This document shows positions 43,440 through 52,820 of a stretch of 64,000 nt of DNA, piece by piece. This DNA comes from Actinoplanes flavus (GTDB lineage Bacteria; Actinomycetota; Actinomycetes; Mycobacteriales; Micromonosporaceae), in the NCBI RefSeq assembly GCF_017592555.1, contig NZ_JAGFNS010000001.1, positions 124,001 to 188,000 of the forward strand. The letters are read 5' to 3'. Numbering within the stretch: position 1 is the stretch's first letter; each line of letters begins with the position of its first letter. The position numbers and the translations under genes were made by a program. The notes beneath the pieces are model-generated. The model saw only the letters and a program-made list of their open reading frames with translations. It made no database searches and was not told the origin of the DNA.

Positions 43440-44726
43440 TTACCGGGCGGTGGGTGGGGTCAGGTGGGCCACGCACTCGACGTGCTGGGTCATCGGGAAG
43501 CAGTCGAAGGCCCGCACCCTCTCGACCCGCCAGCCCTCGGCACGGAACGTCTTCAGGTCCCGGGCCAGGGCGGCCGGATCGCAGGCCACGTAGGCGACGG
43601 CCCGCGGACGGGCGGCCGCGACGGCCCGGACCACCCGGGCGCCGGCGCCGGCCCGCGGCGGGTCGAGGACGACCAGGTCGACCGGGCCGGTGACGCGGCG
43701 CCGGGACAGCGCCGTCTCCACCCGGGCCTCGACGACGTCCAGGTGGGGCAGGTCGGCCAGGTTGGCGCGGGCGGCGGCCACCCCGGCCGGGGACGACTCG
43801 ACGACGGTCACCCGGGCCCCGGTCCGGCCGGCGATCGCGGCGGCGAACAGGCCGGCGCCCCCGTAGAGATCCCAGGTGGTCTCGCCGGCGGCCGGCCGCA
43901 GCATCTCGAGGACCGCCGTGACCAGGGTGTCCGCGGCCTGCGGATGGACCTGCCAGAAGCCCTGCGACGGGATCCGCCAGTCCCGCCCGGCCGCCTGCTC
44001 GGTGACCTCGGCCGGTCCGGCGAGCCGGATCAGCGGGCCGCCCTCCGGCGCCTCACCGAGGTCGTCGCCGTGGGCGGGGCCGGCCGTGCCGGACGGGCGG
44101 CCCAGCACCGCGACGTCCCCGCCGGTGGAGGCGACGGTCTGCACCGCGTCCGTGTCGGGCCAGTCCCGGGCGAGCACGTCCAGGTCCTGGATGGCCGGAT
44201 GGGCGATCCGGCAGCGGTCGATCGGCACCACCTGGTGCGACCGGTGCTGCAACAGCCCGGGGCGCCCGGCCGCGTCGACCGCGTACCGCACCCGGGTCCG
44301 CCATCCGAGCAGCGGATCCTTCGCGGGCAGCGGCTCCACCCGTACGAAAACGCCGTCGGGGTCGAGGCCGGCCAGACGGACCAGCTGTTCCCGGACCACC
44401 TCGGCCTTCCACCGCAGCTGGGCCTCGCCGGAGGCGTGCTGGAGGTCGCAGCCGCCGCACCCGCCCGGATGGGCGTAGGGGCACGGCGGGGTGACCCGGT
44501 CCGGGGACGGCTCGTGGATCTCCACGGCGTCGGCCCGCAGGTAGCCGCGGTGCAGCTCGGTGATCTCGGCGGTGACCCGTTCGCCGGGCAGGGCGTGCCG
44601 GACGAAGATCACCCGTCCGTGCGGGCCGCCGAGCCGGGCGACGCAGTGCCCGCCGTGCGCGGGCGCGCCCACGGTGACCTCGACCCGGTCCCCCTCGACC
44701 AGGTCGTCGGCGATCGCACCGGTCAT
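43440..44726 (-). CDS. 23S rRNA / tRNA uracil-C5 methyltransferase, TrmA/RlmD family
   Basis: 428 residues: an N-terminal TRAM RNA-binding domain, a 4Fe-4S cluster motif (CPYAHPGGCGGCDLQH), and a SAM methyltransferase with TWDLYGGAGLFAAAI, LDPPRAGAG and the catalytic YVACDPAALARDL. It modifies a uridine in rRNA or tRNA; the exact target cannot be read. Its ATG overlaps the permease stop (ATGA). Equivalent to Rv2689c in the conserved neighbourhood. Confidence 0.9.
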   Translation of the reverse strand: MTGAIADDLVEGDRVEVTVGAPAHGGHCVARLGGPHGRVIFVRHALPGERVTAEITELHRGYLRADAVEIHEPSPDRVTPPCPYAHPGGCGGCDLQHASGEAQLRWKAEVVREQLVRLAGLDPDGVFVRVEPLPAKDPLLGWRTRVRYAVDAAGRPGLLQHRSHQVVPIDRCRIAHPAIQDLDVLARDWPDTDAVQTVASTGGDVAVLGRPSGTAGPAHGDDLGEAPEGGPLIRLAGPAEVTEQAAGRDWRIPSQGFWQVHPQAADTLVTAVLEMLRPAAGETTWDLYGGAGLFAAAIAGRTGARVTVVESSPAGVAAARANLADLPHLDVVEARVETALSRRRVTGPVDLVVLDPPRAGAGARVVRAVAAARPRAVAYVACDPAALARDLKTFRAEGWRVERVRAFDCFPMTQHVECVAHLTPPTAR

Positions 44727-46741
44727 CGCGGCGTCTCCTCCTCGTCGTGGATGCGCGGTCCACGGGCCGGTGCCCGGGTGAGCCCCCGGTCCATCCGGTC
44801 GAGGTCGCGGTCCTGGCTGGACCGGAGCTGCCACGGCACGCTGGTGACCATCACGCCGGGTTCGAACAGCAGCCGGCCCTTGATCCGCAGCGCGCTCTGG
44901 TTGTGCAGCAGGTTCTCCCACCAGCGGCCCACCACGTACTCCGGGACGAAGACGGTGACCACGTCGCGCGGTGACGCGCGCCGGGTGTTCTTCACGAAGT
45001 CGATGATCGGCCGGGTGATCTCCCGGTACGGCGAGTCGACCACCGTGAGCGCGACCGGCAACTGCCGTCGTTCCCATTCGGCCTGGATGGCCCGGGTGTC
45101 GTTGTCGTCGACGTTGACGGTGACCGCGGTGAGCGTGTCCGGCCGGGTGGCCTGCGCGTAGGCGAGCGCACGCAGGGTCGGTTGGTGCACCTTGCTGACC
45201 AGCACGATGGCGTGGTTGCGGGACGGCAGCACGGGACGCTCGTCGGTGGGTTTGAGCTCCTCGGCGACCCGGGTGTAGTGCCGGTGGATGGCGACCATCA
45301 GCCCGTAGATCACGATCATGGCGGCGATCGCGATCCAGGCCCCGAGCAGGAACTTGGTGATCAGGACGACGATGAGCACCGCGCCGGTGAGGATCATGCC
45401 GAACGTGTTGATCGCCCGGGACCGGATCATCTGCCGGCGCCGGAGCGGGTCGCGCTGGGTCCGCAGGTGCCGGTTCCAGTGCCGGATCATGCCGGCCTGG
45501 GACAGCGTGAACGACACGAACACGCCCACGATGTACAGCTGGATCAGCCGGGTGACCTCGGCCTCGAAGGCCACGATCAGCACCATGGCGGCGCCCGCCA
45601 GGAAGAGGATGCCGTTGCTGAAGGCCAGCCGGTCGCCGCGGGTGTGCAGCTGGCGGGGCAGGTAACGGTCCTGGGCGAGGATCGAGCCGAGCACCGGGAA
45701 GCCGTTGAAGGCGGTGTTCGCGGCCAGGAAGAGGATCAGGGCGGTGACCGCGCCGACCACGTACAGCATGGTCGAACCGGATCCGAAGACCGTCTCGGCG
45801 AGCTGCGTGGTGACCGTCTTCTGGACGTAGCCCTCGGACGCGGCGTTCGGCACGATCTGCAGCAGCGGGTCCTCCACGTACTGCAACTTCGTGCGCTGGG
45901 CCAGCAGGATGATGCCGGAGAGCATGACGATCGCGAGCCCGCCGAGCAGCATCAGGGTGGTCGCCGCGTTCTTGCTCTTCGGCTTCTTGAAGGCGGGCAC
46001 CCCGTTGGAGATCGCCTCCACGCCGGTGAGCGCGGCACAGCCCGAGGAGAACGTCCGCAGCAGCAGGAAGGCGAACCCGATCTGGGTCAGATGGTGTTCC
46101 TCGGCGTCGATCGTCAGGTCCGCGCTGGGCGCCCGCAGGTCGTCGCCGAGCACGAAGACCCGGAACACCCCGATGAGGATCATGCCGACGATGACCACGA
46201 TGAACAGGTAGGTGGGCACCGCGAAGGCCGCCCCGGACTCCCGCAGGCCACGCAGGTTGAGCGCGCTGAGCAGGACGATCGCGAGGATGGCGATGGGCAC
46301 CTTGTGGGTGGCGACCCAGGGGACCACCGAGCCCAGGTTGCTCACCCCGGAGGAGATCGACACCGCGACCGTGAGGATGTAGTCGACCAGCAGCGCGCTG
46401 GCCACGCCGAGCCCGGCCTTCGGCCCGAGGTTGACCGTGGCCACCTCGTAGTCGCCGCCGCCGGACGGGTAGGCGTGCACGTTCTGCCGGTAGCTGGCGA
46501 CCACCGTCACCATCACCACCGCGACGGCCAGCGTCACCCATGGCGAGAAGGCGTACGCCGCGGCGCCGGCGATCGACAGCGTCAGCAGGATCTCGTCGGG
46601 CGCGTACGCCACGCTGGACAGCGCGTCGCTCGCGAAGACCGGCAGGGCGATCCGCTTGGGCAGCAGCGTGTGCTGCAGCTTGTCCGAGCGGAACGGCCGG
46701 CCCAGGAGCAGCCGTTTGGCTAGAGAGGTGGTACTTGCCAC
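44723..46741 (-). CDS. APC-superfamily permease, KimA-like potassium transporter
   Basis: 672-residue transporter with about 12 membrane helices and a C-terminal cytoplasmic domain of about 170 residues. The opening LAKRLLLGRPFRSDKL, IALPVFASDALSSVAYAPDE and YPSGGGDYEVA are KimA (YdaO) signatures, a family that imports K+ with protons and is controlled by c-di-AMP in Bacillus. The divergent TrkA-type genes support a K+ role. Start is uncertain: GTG here fits the family N-terminus; an ATG at 46810 would add 23 residues. Confidence 0.85.
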   Translation of the reverse strand: MASTTSLAKRLLLGRPFRSDKLQHTLLPKRIALPVFASDALSSVAYAPDEILLTLSIAGAAAYAFSPWVTLAVAVVMVTVVASYRQNVHAYPSGGGDYEVATVNLGPKAGLGVASALLVDYILTVAVSISSGVSNLGSVVPWVATHKVPIAILAIVLLSALNLRGLRESGAAFAVPTYLFIVVIVGMILIGVFRVFVLGDDLRAPSADLTIDAEEHHLTQIGFAFLLLRTFSSGCAALTGVEAISNGVPAFKKPKSKNAATTLMLLGGLAIVMLSGIILLAQRTKLQYVEDPLLQIVPNAASEGYVQKTVTTQLAETVFGSGSTMLYVVGAVTALILFLAANTAFNGFPVLGSILAQDRYLPRQLHTRGDRLAFSNGILFLAGAAMVLIVAFEAEVTRLIQLYIVGVFVSFTLSQAGMIRHWNRHLRTQRDPLRRRQMIRSRAINTFGMILTGAVLIVVLITKFLLGAWIAIAAMIVIYGLMVAIHRHYTRVAEELKPTDERPVLPSRNHAIVLVSKVHQPTLRALAYAQATRPDTLTAVTVNVDDNDTRAIQAEWERRQLPVALTVVDSPYREITRPIIDFVKNTRRASPRDVVTVFVPEYVVGRWWENLLHNQSALRIKGRLLFEPGVMVTSVPWQLRSSQDRDLDRMDRGLTRAPARGPRIHDEEETPR

Positions 46742-46909
46742 GAGTGCCAAGCGTACGGGCGGCCCTTTCGTCCTGCGGCCCGCCCCGGACAGCGCCCGGC
46801 CGACGGGCATGGCAGGCTCACGGTGAGCCTTGTCCCGACGGTGGAGACCGACCGCTAACGTTCGGCCGGGAGCAGCTCGAGGTAGGTCCTGGAAGGGGAG
46901 GCACGAACC

Positions 46910-47575
46910 GTGCACGTGGTGATCATGGGGTGCGGCCGGCTCGGGTCGACGCTGGCCCAGAAGCTCGACGCTCAGGGTCACCAGGTCGCGGTGATCGACC
47001 GCGACGCCGACGCGTTCCGGCGGCTCGGGGACAACTTCGGCGGCGTCACGGTCAACGGCATCGGCTTCGACCGGGACGTGCTGCGCGCCGCCGGCATCGA
47101 GCGGGCCGACGCGTTCGCGGCGGTCTCCAGCGGCGACAACTCGAACATCATCTCGGCCCGCCTGGCCCGCGAGACGTTCGGCGTCTCCCGGGTGGTGGCC
47201 CGGATCTACGACTCCCGCCGCGCGCAGGTCTACGAGCGGCTGGGCATCCCGACGATCGCGACGATCCGGTGGGCCGCCGACCGGATGTACCGGTTCCTGG
47301 TGCCCGCCGACCGCATCGAGGTGTTCCGCGACCCGACCAGCGTGATCAGCATCGTGGAGACGCCGCTGCACCGGGACTGGGTCGGCCGCACGGTCAAGTC
47401 GCTGGAGGACCGGACCGGCGCCCGGGTGGCGTACCTGGCCCGCTTCGGGGTGGGCACGCTCGCCGTGCCGTCCACCGTCCTGCAGGACGGCGACCAGGTC
47501 TACATGCTGGTCACCGACGAGACCGTGGAGCAGGTGCTGGACATCGCCCAGGGCGCCGACAAGGAAGGGAACTGA
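46910..47575 (+). CDS. TrkA-type NAD-binding K+ regulatory protein 1
   Basis: 221 residues: TrkA-N Rossmann domain (VVIMGCGRLGSTLAQKL, Asp at VAVIDRDADAF) and a C-terminal RCK_C domain (about 140-215). It gates K+ transport according to nucleotide or cation binding. Homologous position to ceoB (Rv2691). GTG start. Three bases separate it from the second TrkA gene; together they are the likely regulators of the KimA-like permease. Confidence 0.92.
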   Translation: MHVVIMGCGRLGSTLAQKLDAQGHQVAVIDRDADAFRRLGDNFGGVTVNGIGFDRDVLRAAGIERADAFAAVSSGDNSNIISARLARETFGVSRVVARIYDSRRAQVYERLGIPTIATIRWAADRMYRFLVPADRIEVFRDPTSVISIVETPLHRDWVGRTVKSLEDRTGARVAYLARFGVGTLAVPSTVLQDGDQVYMLVTDETVEQVLDIAQGADKEGN

Positions 47576-47577
47576 TC

Positions 47578-48243
47578 GTGCGGATCGCCATCGCCGGCGC
47601 CGGCAACGTGGGCCGGTCCATCGCCCAGGAGCTGATCGGCAACGGTCACGAGGTCATGCTGATCGAGCGGCAGCCCCGGCAGTTGTGCCCGGAGCGGGTG
47701 CCGGAGGCCCGCTGGGTGCTCGCCGACGCCTGCGAGCTGAGCAGCCTGGAGGACGCCGACCTGGCCGGCTGTGACGTGGTGGTCGCGGCCACCGGCGACG
47801 ACAAGGCCAACCTGGTGGTGTCGCTGCTGGCCAAGACCGAGTTCGCGGTGGGCCGGGTGGTGGCCCGGGTGAACCGGGCGGAGAACGAGTGGCTCTTCAA
47901 CGAGCAGTGGGGTGTCGACGTCGCGGTGAGCAAGCCCCGCCTGATGGCCGCCCTGGTCGAGGAGGCGGTGACGGTCGGCGACCTGGTCCGGCTGATGACC
48001 TTCCGGCAGGGCGAGGCGAACCTGGTGGAGATCACTCTGCCGCGGAACGCGCCCTACGAGGGCCAGCCGGTCCGCTCGGTGCCGATGCCGCGCGACGCCG
48101 CCCTGGTCGCCATCCTGCGCGGCAAGCGGGTGGTGGTGCCGACCCCGGACGATCCGCTGGAGGCCGGCGACGAGCTGATCTTCGTGTGCACCGCCGAGGT
48201 GGAGGACCAGGTCCGCGCCGTGGTGCTGGGCCCGGGCGACTAG
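47578..48243 (+). CDS. TrkA-type NAD-binding K+ regulatory protein 2
   Basis: 221 residues, same size and domain order as its neighbour: RIAIAGAGNVGRSIAQEL, then VVVAATGDDKANLVVSLLAK and a C-terminal RCK_C domain. Homologous position to ceoC (Rv2692). GTG start after AAGGAAGGG. The pair probably forms a hetero-octameric ring. Its TAG stop shares a CTAG with the convergent DUF3159 stop. Confidence 0.92.
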   Translation: MRIAIAGAGNVGRSIAQELIGNGHEVMLIERQPRQLCPERVPEARWVLADACELSSLEDADLAGCDVVVAATGDDKANLVVSLLAKTEFAVGRVVARVNRAENEWLFNEQWGVDVAVSKPRLMAALVEEAVTVGDLVRLMTFRQGEANLVEITLPRNAPYEGQPVRSVPMPRDAALVAILRGKRVVVPTPDDPLEAGDELIFVCTAEVEDQVRAVVLGPGD

Positions 48244-49055
48244 GCGACGGCGGTGTCCCGGCGCTGGGCCGACGTGACCCGGTGGATGGCCCAGACGGTG
48301 AAGGCGAACGTGGCGGCGTAGATCGGCCAGCTCACCAGGATGCGCACGATGCCGAGCGCGTTCGCCTTGTCCATCGCGTAGAGGACCGCCTGGATGCCGG
48401 CGCGGGTGGTGAGGGAGACCGCCCAGAGCACGGTCAACCACTGGAAGGTACGGAAGAGCCGGCCGTTGCCGAACCAGTCCTGCTTGCCCTTGTTGGCCAT
48501 GATGCCCCAGGCGTACCCGATCAGGGGTTTGCGGAACGCCACCGACACCAGCAGCACCGCCGCCTGACCGAAGGTCAGCAGGATGCCGGGCAGGTAGAAG
48601 TCTTTGGCGTCGCCGCTGCGCCAGGCCAGCCAGGCGCCGAGCGCGATGCCGAAGAGGCCGTTGACCGCGTGCCGGACCGGCTGCCGGCGGGCCAGCCGCA
48701 CCGCGCCGATGGCCAGCGCCGAACCGACCGAGCCGATGATCGCCCAGAGTAGGGCGGTCCGTTTCTCCAGCCCCGCCACGGACTCGCCGAGCAGCACGTT
48801 GAGCAGGACGAAGGCGAGCACCGGAACACTCGACTCGACGAGGCCGCGGACACCGCCGAGCTGCTCGGCGATCTGCTCGCTCATCGACGGGAGCGGCTCC
48901 TCGTCGTCGGGCTTCCCGGCCGGCTTCATCTCGTGGAGGTCGTGATCCGCGATGATCTCCTCGGCGATCTTCTCCTCGGCGGAGTCGAACATCGCGGAGA
49001 GCCGCTCCTCGACCGACTCGTGCGCGACGTGGCGCGGCTCGCTTCCGGATGTCAC
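48240..49055 (-). CDS. DUF3159 membrane protein
   Basis: 271 residues: an acidic cytoplasmic N-terminus (about 1-65) and then five or six membrane helices, opening with QLGGVRGLVESSVPVLAFVL, the DUF3159 signature. Function unknown; a conserved neighbour of the OB-fold gene (Rv2693c/Rv2694c arrangement). The start overlaps the OB-fold stop (ATGA). Confidence 0.88.
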   Translation of the reverse strand: MTSGSEPRHVAHESVEERLSAMFDSAEEKIAEEIIADHDLHEMKPAGKPDDEEPLPSMSEQIAEQLGGVRGLVESSVPVLAFVLLNVLLGESVAGLEKRTALLWAIIGSVGSALAIGAVRLARRQPVRHAVNGLFGIALGAWLAWRSGDAKDFYLPGILLTFGQAAVLLVSVAFRKPLIGYAWGIMANKGKQDWFGNGRLFRTFQWLTVLWAVSLTTRAGIQAVLYAMDKANALGIVRILVSWPIYAATFAFTVWAIHRVTSAQRRDTAVA

Positions 49056-49429
49056 CGGGGCGCCTCCAGCTCGTAGTAGGGGTTGTAGATCACCTTGCGA
49101 TCGTCCCGGATCGCGATCCGGCCTCGCGCGGTGAGCTGACGCCCCGGTTCGATGCCGGAGATGGACCGGCGCCCCAGGAAGACCAGCGTGACCACGTCAC
49201 TGCCGTCGTAGAGGTCGGCCTCGAGCGTCGGCAGGTTGGTGCGAGGAGTGTACGCCACCGTCCGCAGTCGTCCCGACACCGAGACGACCTGGCCACGCCG
49301 GCAGTCGCCCGCCGGGACGGCGCCGCACTTGGCGCTGTCCCGTTGCAGCTCCCTCGCGTCCAGCTCGGAGTCGGTCGCGGTCAACCGGTCCAGGAACCGG
49401 CGCAGTCCGGTGCGCTCTTCGGTCGTCAT
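49052..49429 (-). CDS. OB-fold nucleic-acid binding domain protein
   Basis: 125-residue single OB-fold: GQVVSVSGRLRTVAY, LEADLYDGSDVVTLVFLGR and PGRQLTARGRIAIRD make up the five-strand barrel. Orthologous in place to Rv2694c. It may bind single-stranded DNA or RNA; role not established. The stop overlaps the DUF3159 ATG. Confidence 0.85.
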   Translation of the reverse strand: MTTEERTGLRRFLDRLTATDSELDARELQRDSAKCGAVPAGDCRRGQVVSVSGRLRTVAYTPRTNLPTLEADLYDGSDVVTLVFLGRRSISGIEPGRQLTARGRIAIRDDRKVIYNPYYELEAPR

Positions 49430-49517
49430 GACTTCGCCGTCACCCTTCGTCGACGCGACGCAGTGTGCGCGTGTGCCGGACGTCCACGCTACAACCGCGA
49501 CGCCCCGGTGATCTAGG

Positions 49518-50192
49518 TCACCCCAGCTGGTTGCCGTTGGCCGCCCGATCGGCCGCGGCCTGGCCCTGCTCGGCCATCTCCTTCGGCAGGCGCAGCGGCA
49601 GCGGCTCGCGCACCGGGCGGGGCTCGTTGTCCCGGACCACGACCAGACCGGTGAGCACCGCGCCGAGCACGCCCTCGTTCTCCGGCGAGGAGGCGGCCGC
49701 GCCCTGGAACAGCGCCCGGACCATCCAGCGGGGCCCGTCCACGCCGACGAACCGGACGTCCGCCGGGCCGTCCGGGGTGTTCACCCGGGCCAGCAGCTCG
49801 ACGCCGTACCGTCCCTGGACCTCGCGCGGGGTGACCCCGTCCGCGGCCATCGCCTGGGCGATCTCCTCACGCACCTCGACCCAGATGCCCTCGGTACGCG
49901 GCGCGGCGAACACCCCGAGTTGCAGGGCGCTCTCGCCGTCGACCAGGACGACCTGCTCCACGCTGCCGTCCGGGTTGGCCTGCACCCGGACCTCGACGCC
50001 GTCGAGCGCGGGGATCTGGAGGCTGCCCAGATCGAGCCGCCGCACCCCGGCCGGGGCGTGCTGGGCGTCCCACGGCCCGAACTCGGGCGCCGGGGCCGCA
50101 CCGTCGGAGGCGAGGCTGTCGGCGAGCGCCTTGGAGGGCGGCGCGTCGGCCGCCCGGACGTGCTTCGCGGCACCACGCTTACGGGAGAACAT
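49518..50192 (-). CDS. DUF3710 family protein
   Basis: 224 residues, the Rv2696c family. A basic N-terminus (MFSRKRGAAKHVR), then VRRLDLGSLQIPALDGVEV, DGPRWMVRALFQGAAA and a Pro-rich end. Cytoplasmic, no helices predicted by eye. Function unknown; always close to dut. ATG start; 29 bp behind dut. Confidence 0.87.
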   Translation of the reverse strand: MFSRKRGAAKHVRAADAPPSKALADSLASDGAAPAPEFGPWDAQHAPAGVRRLDLGSLQIPALDGVEVRVQANPDGSVEQVVLVDGESALQLGVFAAPRTEGIWVEVREEIAQAMAADGVTPREVQGRYGVELLARVNTPDGPADVRFVGVDGPRWMVRALFQGAAASSPENEGVLGAVLTGLVVVRDNEPRPVREPLPLRLPKEMAEQGQAAADRAANGNQLG

Positions 50193-50221
50193 CACTGCCA
50201 GCCTTTCCTTCTCTTCGGGGC

Positions 50222-50674
50222 TCAGAGGGCCTGGTGGCCGCCGGTCGAACCGTGCCCGCCCGCGCCCCGCGCCGTGTCGTCGAGCGTGTCCACCTGCTGG
50301 AACACCGCCCGCTCCACCCGCTGAACGACGAGCTGGGCGATCCGGTCGCCCCGGGAGATCTTGACGGTGTTGTGCCGATCGTGATTGATCAGGTTCACCA
50401 GGATCTCGCCGCGGTAGCCGGCGTCGACCGTACCGGGCGCGTTGAGGACCGTCACGCCCAGGCGCGCGGCGAGCCCGGAGCGTGGGTGCACCAGGCCGGC
50501 GAAGCCGTCCGGCAGGGCGATCGCGATCCCGGTGCGCACCTTCGCCCGGGCGCCCGGGAGGAGCTCCACCTCCTCGGCCGCGAACAGGTCCGCGCCGGCG
50601 TCCCCGGGGTGGGCGTAAGCCGGTACGGGCAGGTCCGGGTCGATCCGGAGGACCTGGATGTTCACGTCGGTCAC
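50222..50674 (-). CDS. dut: dUTP diphosphatase
   Basis: 150-residue trimeric dUTPase that removes dUTP and makes dUMP for ThyA. All motifs are present: [29 protein letters not shown] (III), GYRGEI and [11 protein letters not shown], and the C-terminal [14 protein letters not shown] is chosen because GAGGAAC precedes it by six bases; a longer frame up to 50713 lacks such a site. It heads dut-DUF3710-OB-DUF3159. Confidence 0.95.
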   Translation of the reverse strand: MTDVNIQVLRIDPDLPVPAYAHPGDAGADLFAAEEVELLPGARAKVRTGIAIALPDGFAGLVHPRSGLAARLGVTVLNAPGTVDAGYRGEILVNLINHDRHNTVKISRGDRIAQLVVQRVERAVFQQVDTLDDTARGAGGHGSTGGHQAL

Positions 50675-50767
50675 GTCGGGGTTCCTCACTGGCACGGGCA
50701 CTGCGGGCGGCACTTACCCTGCCATCCTGCCGCGCCCCGCCACGGAGGCGCGCCGTACCCTTCGAGG

Positions 50768-51268
50768 GTGACACCCGAGTCCCCGGTCCGCACGGTGGCG
50801 GCCCATCAGGAACGCCTCGGCCTGCCGTGGTGGGCCTGGCCCGCCGCTCTCGCCGCCGCCGCGATCCTCGCCGTCGAGATGGTCCTGGGCGTGCCCGCGC
50901 TGCCCGCCTGGCTGCCGTTCGTGGTGCTGCCCCCGCTCGGTGTCCTGCTGCTGCTCCCGCTGAACCGGCTGCGCGTCGAGGTGACACCGGAGGAGTTCCG
51001 GGTGGACGACGCCCGGCTGCCGGTCGAGTTCATCTCCGGCGTGGTGGCGCTGGACGCCGCCGGCAAGCGGGAGGCGCTGGGTGTCGGCTCGCACCCGCTT
51101 GCCTTCGTGGTGCAGCGCGCCTGGATCGGCCCGGCGGTGCAGGTGCTGCTCGACGACCCGGCCGACCCGACCCCGTTCTGGGTGGTCAGCACCCGGCGCC
51201 CGGTCGAGCTGGCCACCGCCCTGCTCGAGGTCAGCGGCCGAGCGCGGGCCGAGCGGGCGGCGTCCTGA
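50768..51268 (+). CDS. DUF3093 membrane protein
   Basis: 166 residues, the Rv2698 family: two adjacent membrane helices (about 17-60, WWAWPAALAAAAILAVEMVL) then a cytoplasmic beta-rich domain with LRVEVTPEEFRVDDARLPVE and TPFWVVSTRRPVELATAL. Likely a PH-like membrane-associated domain. GTG start without a clear ribosome site, perhaps leaderless. The 3' end overlaps the next minus-strand gene by 38 bp. Confidence 0.85.
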   Translation: MTPESPVRTVAAHQERLGLPWWAWPAALAAAAILAVEMVLGVPALPAWLPFVVLPPLGVLLLLPLNRLRVEVTPEEFRVDDARLPVEFISGVVALDAAGKREALGVGSHPLAFVVQRAWIGPAVQVLLDDPADPTPFWVVSTRRPVELATALLEVSGRARAERAAS

Positions 51269-52043
51269 GGGCCTTCCTCCGCAGGTCGTCGTGCACCTTG
51301 TCGCCGACCGCCCGGGTGGCCCGCCGGTTCAGGTAACTCGCGACCACCGCGCCGGTGAGCATCGGCCCCAGCGTGGTCAGGTTCCGGCCGAACCGCTTCA
51401 TCAACGACTTCTGCAACTCGCTGCGGGACGCCGTGCTGAGCACGGTGGCGACCCCGACGCCGGGCACCATGGGGTTGACACCGCGCTGCCCGGACCACGC
51501 CTCGATCAGGCGCAGGGCACGCTCGCCGGCGTCGCCGGTGATCGGCCGGCCGTACAGCTCGTGGAGCTCCCCGATCAACTTGATCTCGATCGCCACCACG
51601 GCGACCGTCTCGGTGGCCAGCAGCACCGGCACCGAGAGCAGGGTCGGGGCGGCGACCCACTCGACCGAGGCGATGCCGCCACCGGCCGCGCCCACCCCGG
51701 CGGTGGCCCGGGCGGCGTTGCGGATCAGGCGCTCGGCCAGCTCCCCGTCGTCCATGCCGGGGAAGTGCCGGCGTAGCGTCTCGCGGTCCCTGATCGGCAC
51801 GTGCGGGGCCAGATCGGCGACCGTGTCGGCGACCCACCGCAGTGCCGCCCGCGGCCGGAACACCCGGCCGATCCCCCGCCCGCGAAGTTGCCCGGCCAGC
51901 CGGCCGAGCAGCCGGCGCCGGCCGCCCTGCTCCAGGTCGTCGGCGGTGAGGGCCGCGACGGTGCGGCCCACCGCCTCCGGAGCACGGGGCACGACGGGCT
52001 CGATCTCGGCGCCGGGTTCGGTCGCGCGATCCGGATGGCTCAT
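51231..52043 (-). CDS. Conserved hypothetical membrane-associated protein
   Basis: 270 residues. After an acidic Pro-rich start it has a charged helical part (RLAGQLRGRGIGRVF, IRDRETLRRHFPGMDDGELA), a long Ala/Val-rich hydrophobic stretch (about 120-165) and a second one near the C-terminus (LGPMLTGAVVASYL). I do not recognise the family with confidence; the plan recalls EcsC-like proteins. ATG start after GGAAGGA. It is inserted between the DUF3093 and DUF4193 genes, where mycobacteria have nothing. Confidence 0.65.
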   Translation of the reverse strand: MSHPDRATEPGAEIEPVVPRAPEAVGRTVAALTADDLEQGGRRRLLGRLAGQLRGRGIGRVFRPRAALRWVADTVADLAPHVPIRDRETLRRHFPGMDDGELAERLIRNAARATAGVGAAGGGIASVEWVAAPTLLSVPVLLATETVAVVAIEIKLIGELHELYGRPITGDAGERALRLIEAWSGQRGVNPMVPGVGVATVLSTASRSELQKSLMKRFGRNLTTLGPMLTGAVVASYLNRRATRAVGDKVHDDLRRKALRTPPARPALGR

Positions 52044-52188
52044 CGTCGTCCTTCCCGTGGTCGTCACCGGCCTGTCAGTGCCCGGTCACGCCCCAGGGTC
52101 AAACCCCGTGTCAAACAGCGGCGGGAACGCCGTGGGCCCGACCGCGGAGACCGCGACCGGGTGGTGACGCGACCTGCGCGCGAGTGCG

Positions 52189-52485
52189 TCAGGCGCACTC
52201 GCGGCAGATCAGCTCCCCGTTGCGCTCCGTCGCCAGCTGGCTCCGGTGGTGCACGAGGAAGCAGCGGGAGCAGCGGAACTCGTCGGTCTGCATCGGCAGG
52301 ACCTTCACGGTGAGTTCCTCGTCGGCGAGGTCGGCGCCGGGCAGCTCGAAGCTCTCCGCCACCTCGACCTCGTCGACGTCCACTGCGCCCGACTGCGAGT
52401 CGGCGCGACGGGCCTTGAGCTCCTCGAGGCTGTCCTCGCCGAGGTCGACCTCATCGCGACGCGGTGCGTCGTAGTCGGTGGCCAT
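52189..52485 (-). CDS. DUF4193 zinc-ribbon protein
   Basis: 98 residues, the Rv2699c family. The acidic N-terminal half is disordered-looking; the C-terminal half is a zinc ribbon with Cys pairs FRCSRCFLVHHRSQL and LICRECA. Members bind partner proteins of transcription or translation in some proposals, but function is not settled. GGAGAGTG precedes the ATG. Confidence 0.9.
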   Translation of the reverse strand: MATDYDAPRRDEVDLGEDSLEELKARRADSQSGAVDVDEVEVAESFELPGADLADEELTVKVLPMQTDEFRCSRCFLVHHRSQLATERNGELICRECA

Positions 52486-52820
52486 CGGTCTTCACTCTCC
52501 TGTATCGATGTGTCACTTTGGCGTTTGTAACGCCGATGACAAGGTTTCGGTTCCCTGTTTCGGTGGACGATTTCTGACACCAGAAACCGGTCTGCCGGGC
52601 GCGGAACCTTACCCCTGTCGCGGCAGGCTTGTACGCGCTCTGGCGGCACATTGTTCCCGATGTGACTGAGGCGACATCAAAGTAGGGGCACCAGCCTCTG
52701 GATCATCGTCAACGCGCCGGAAGCATTCCCTGTTTCCCAGCCCCTGGCGGACAGACGCTAACCTCTCGACAGGTCCGGGCGCCTCACCCGGGCCCGCCGT
52801 CCGATCCTGGAGCCTGCCCC
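52486..52820. other. Divergent promoter region of DUF4193 and cei, with a palindrome
   Basis: 335 bp without genes. Less GC-rich than average near the DUF4193 side; GGCGTTTGTAACGCC (52520-52534) is a 6-bp inverted repeat with a 3-base spacer, and GGTTTCTGGTGTCAGAAATC carries a second imperfect one. Either could be an operator; the rest shows nothing else. Confidence 0.5.

Noticed and set aside
46742..46909. c-di-AMP (ydaO) riboswitch before the KimA-like gene
   Set aside because: I looked for its conserved elements and did not find them; the space is also short.
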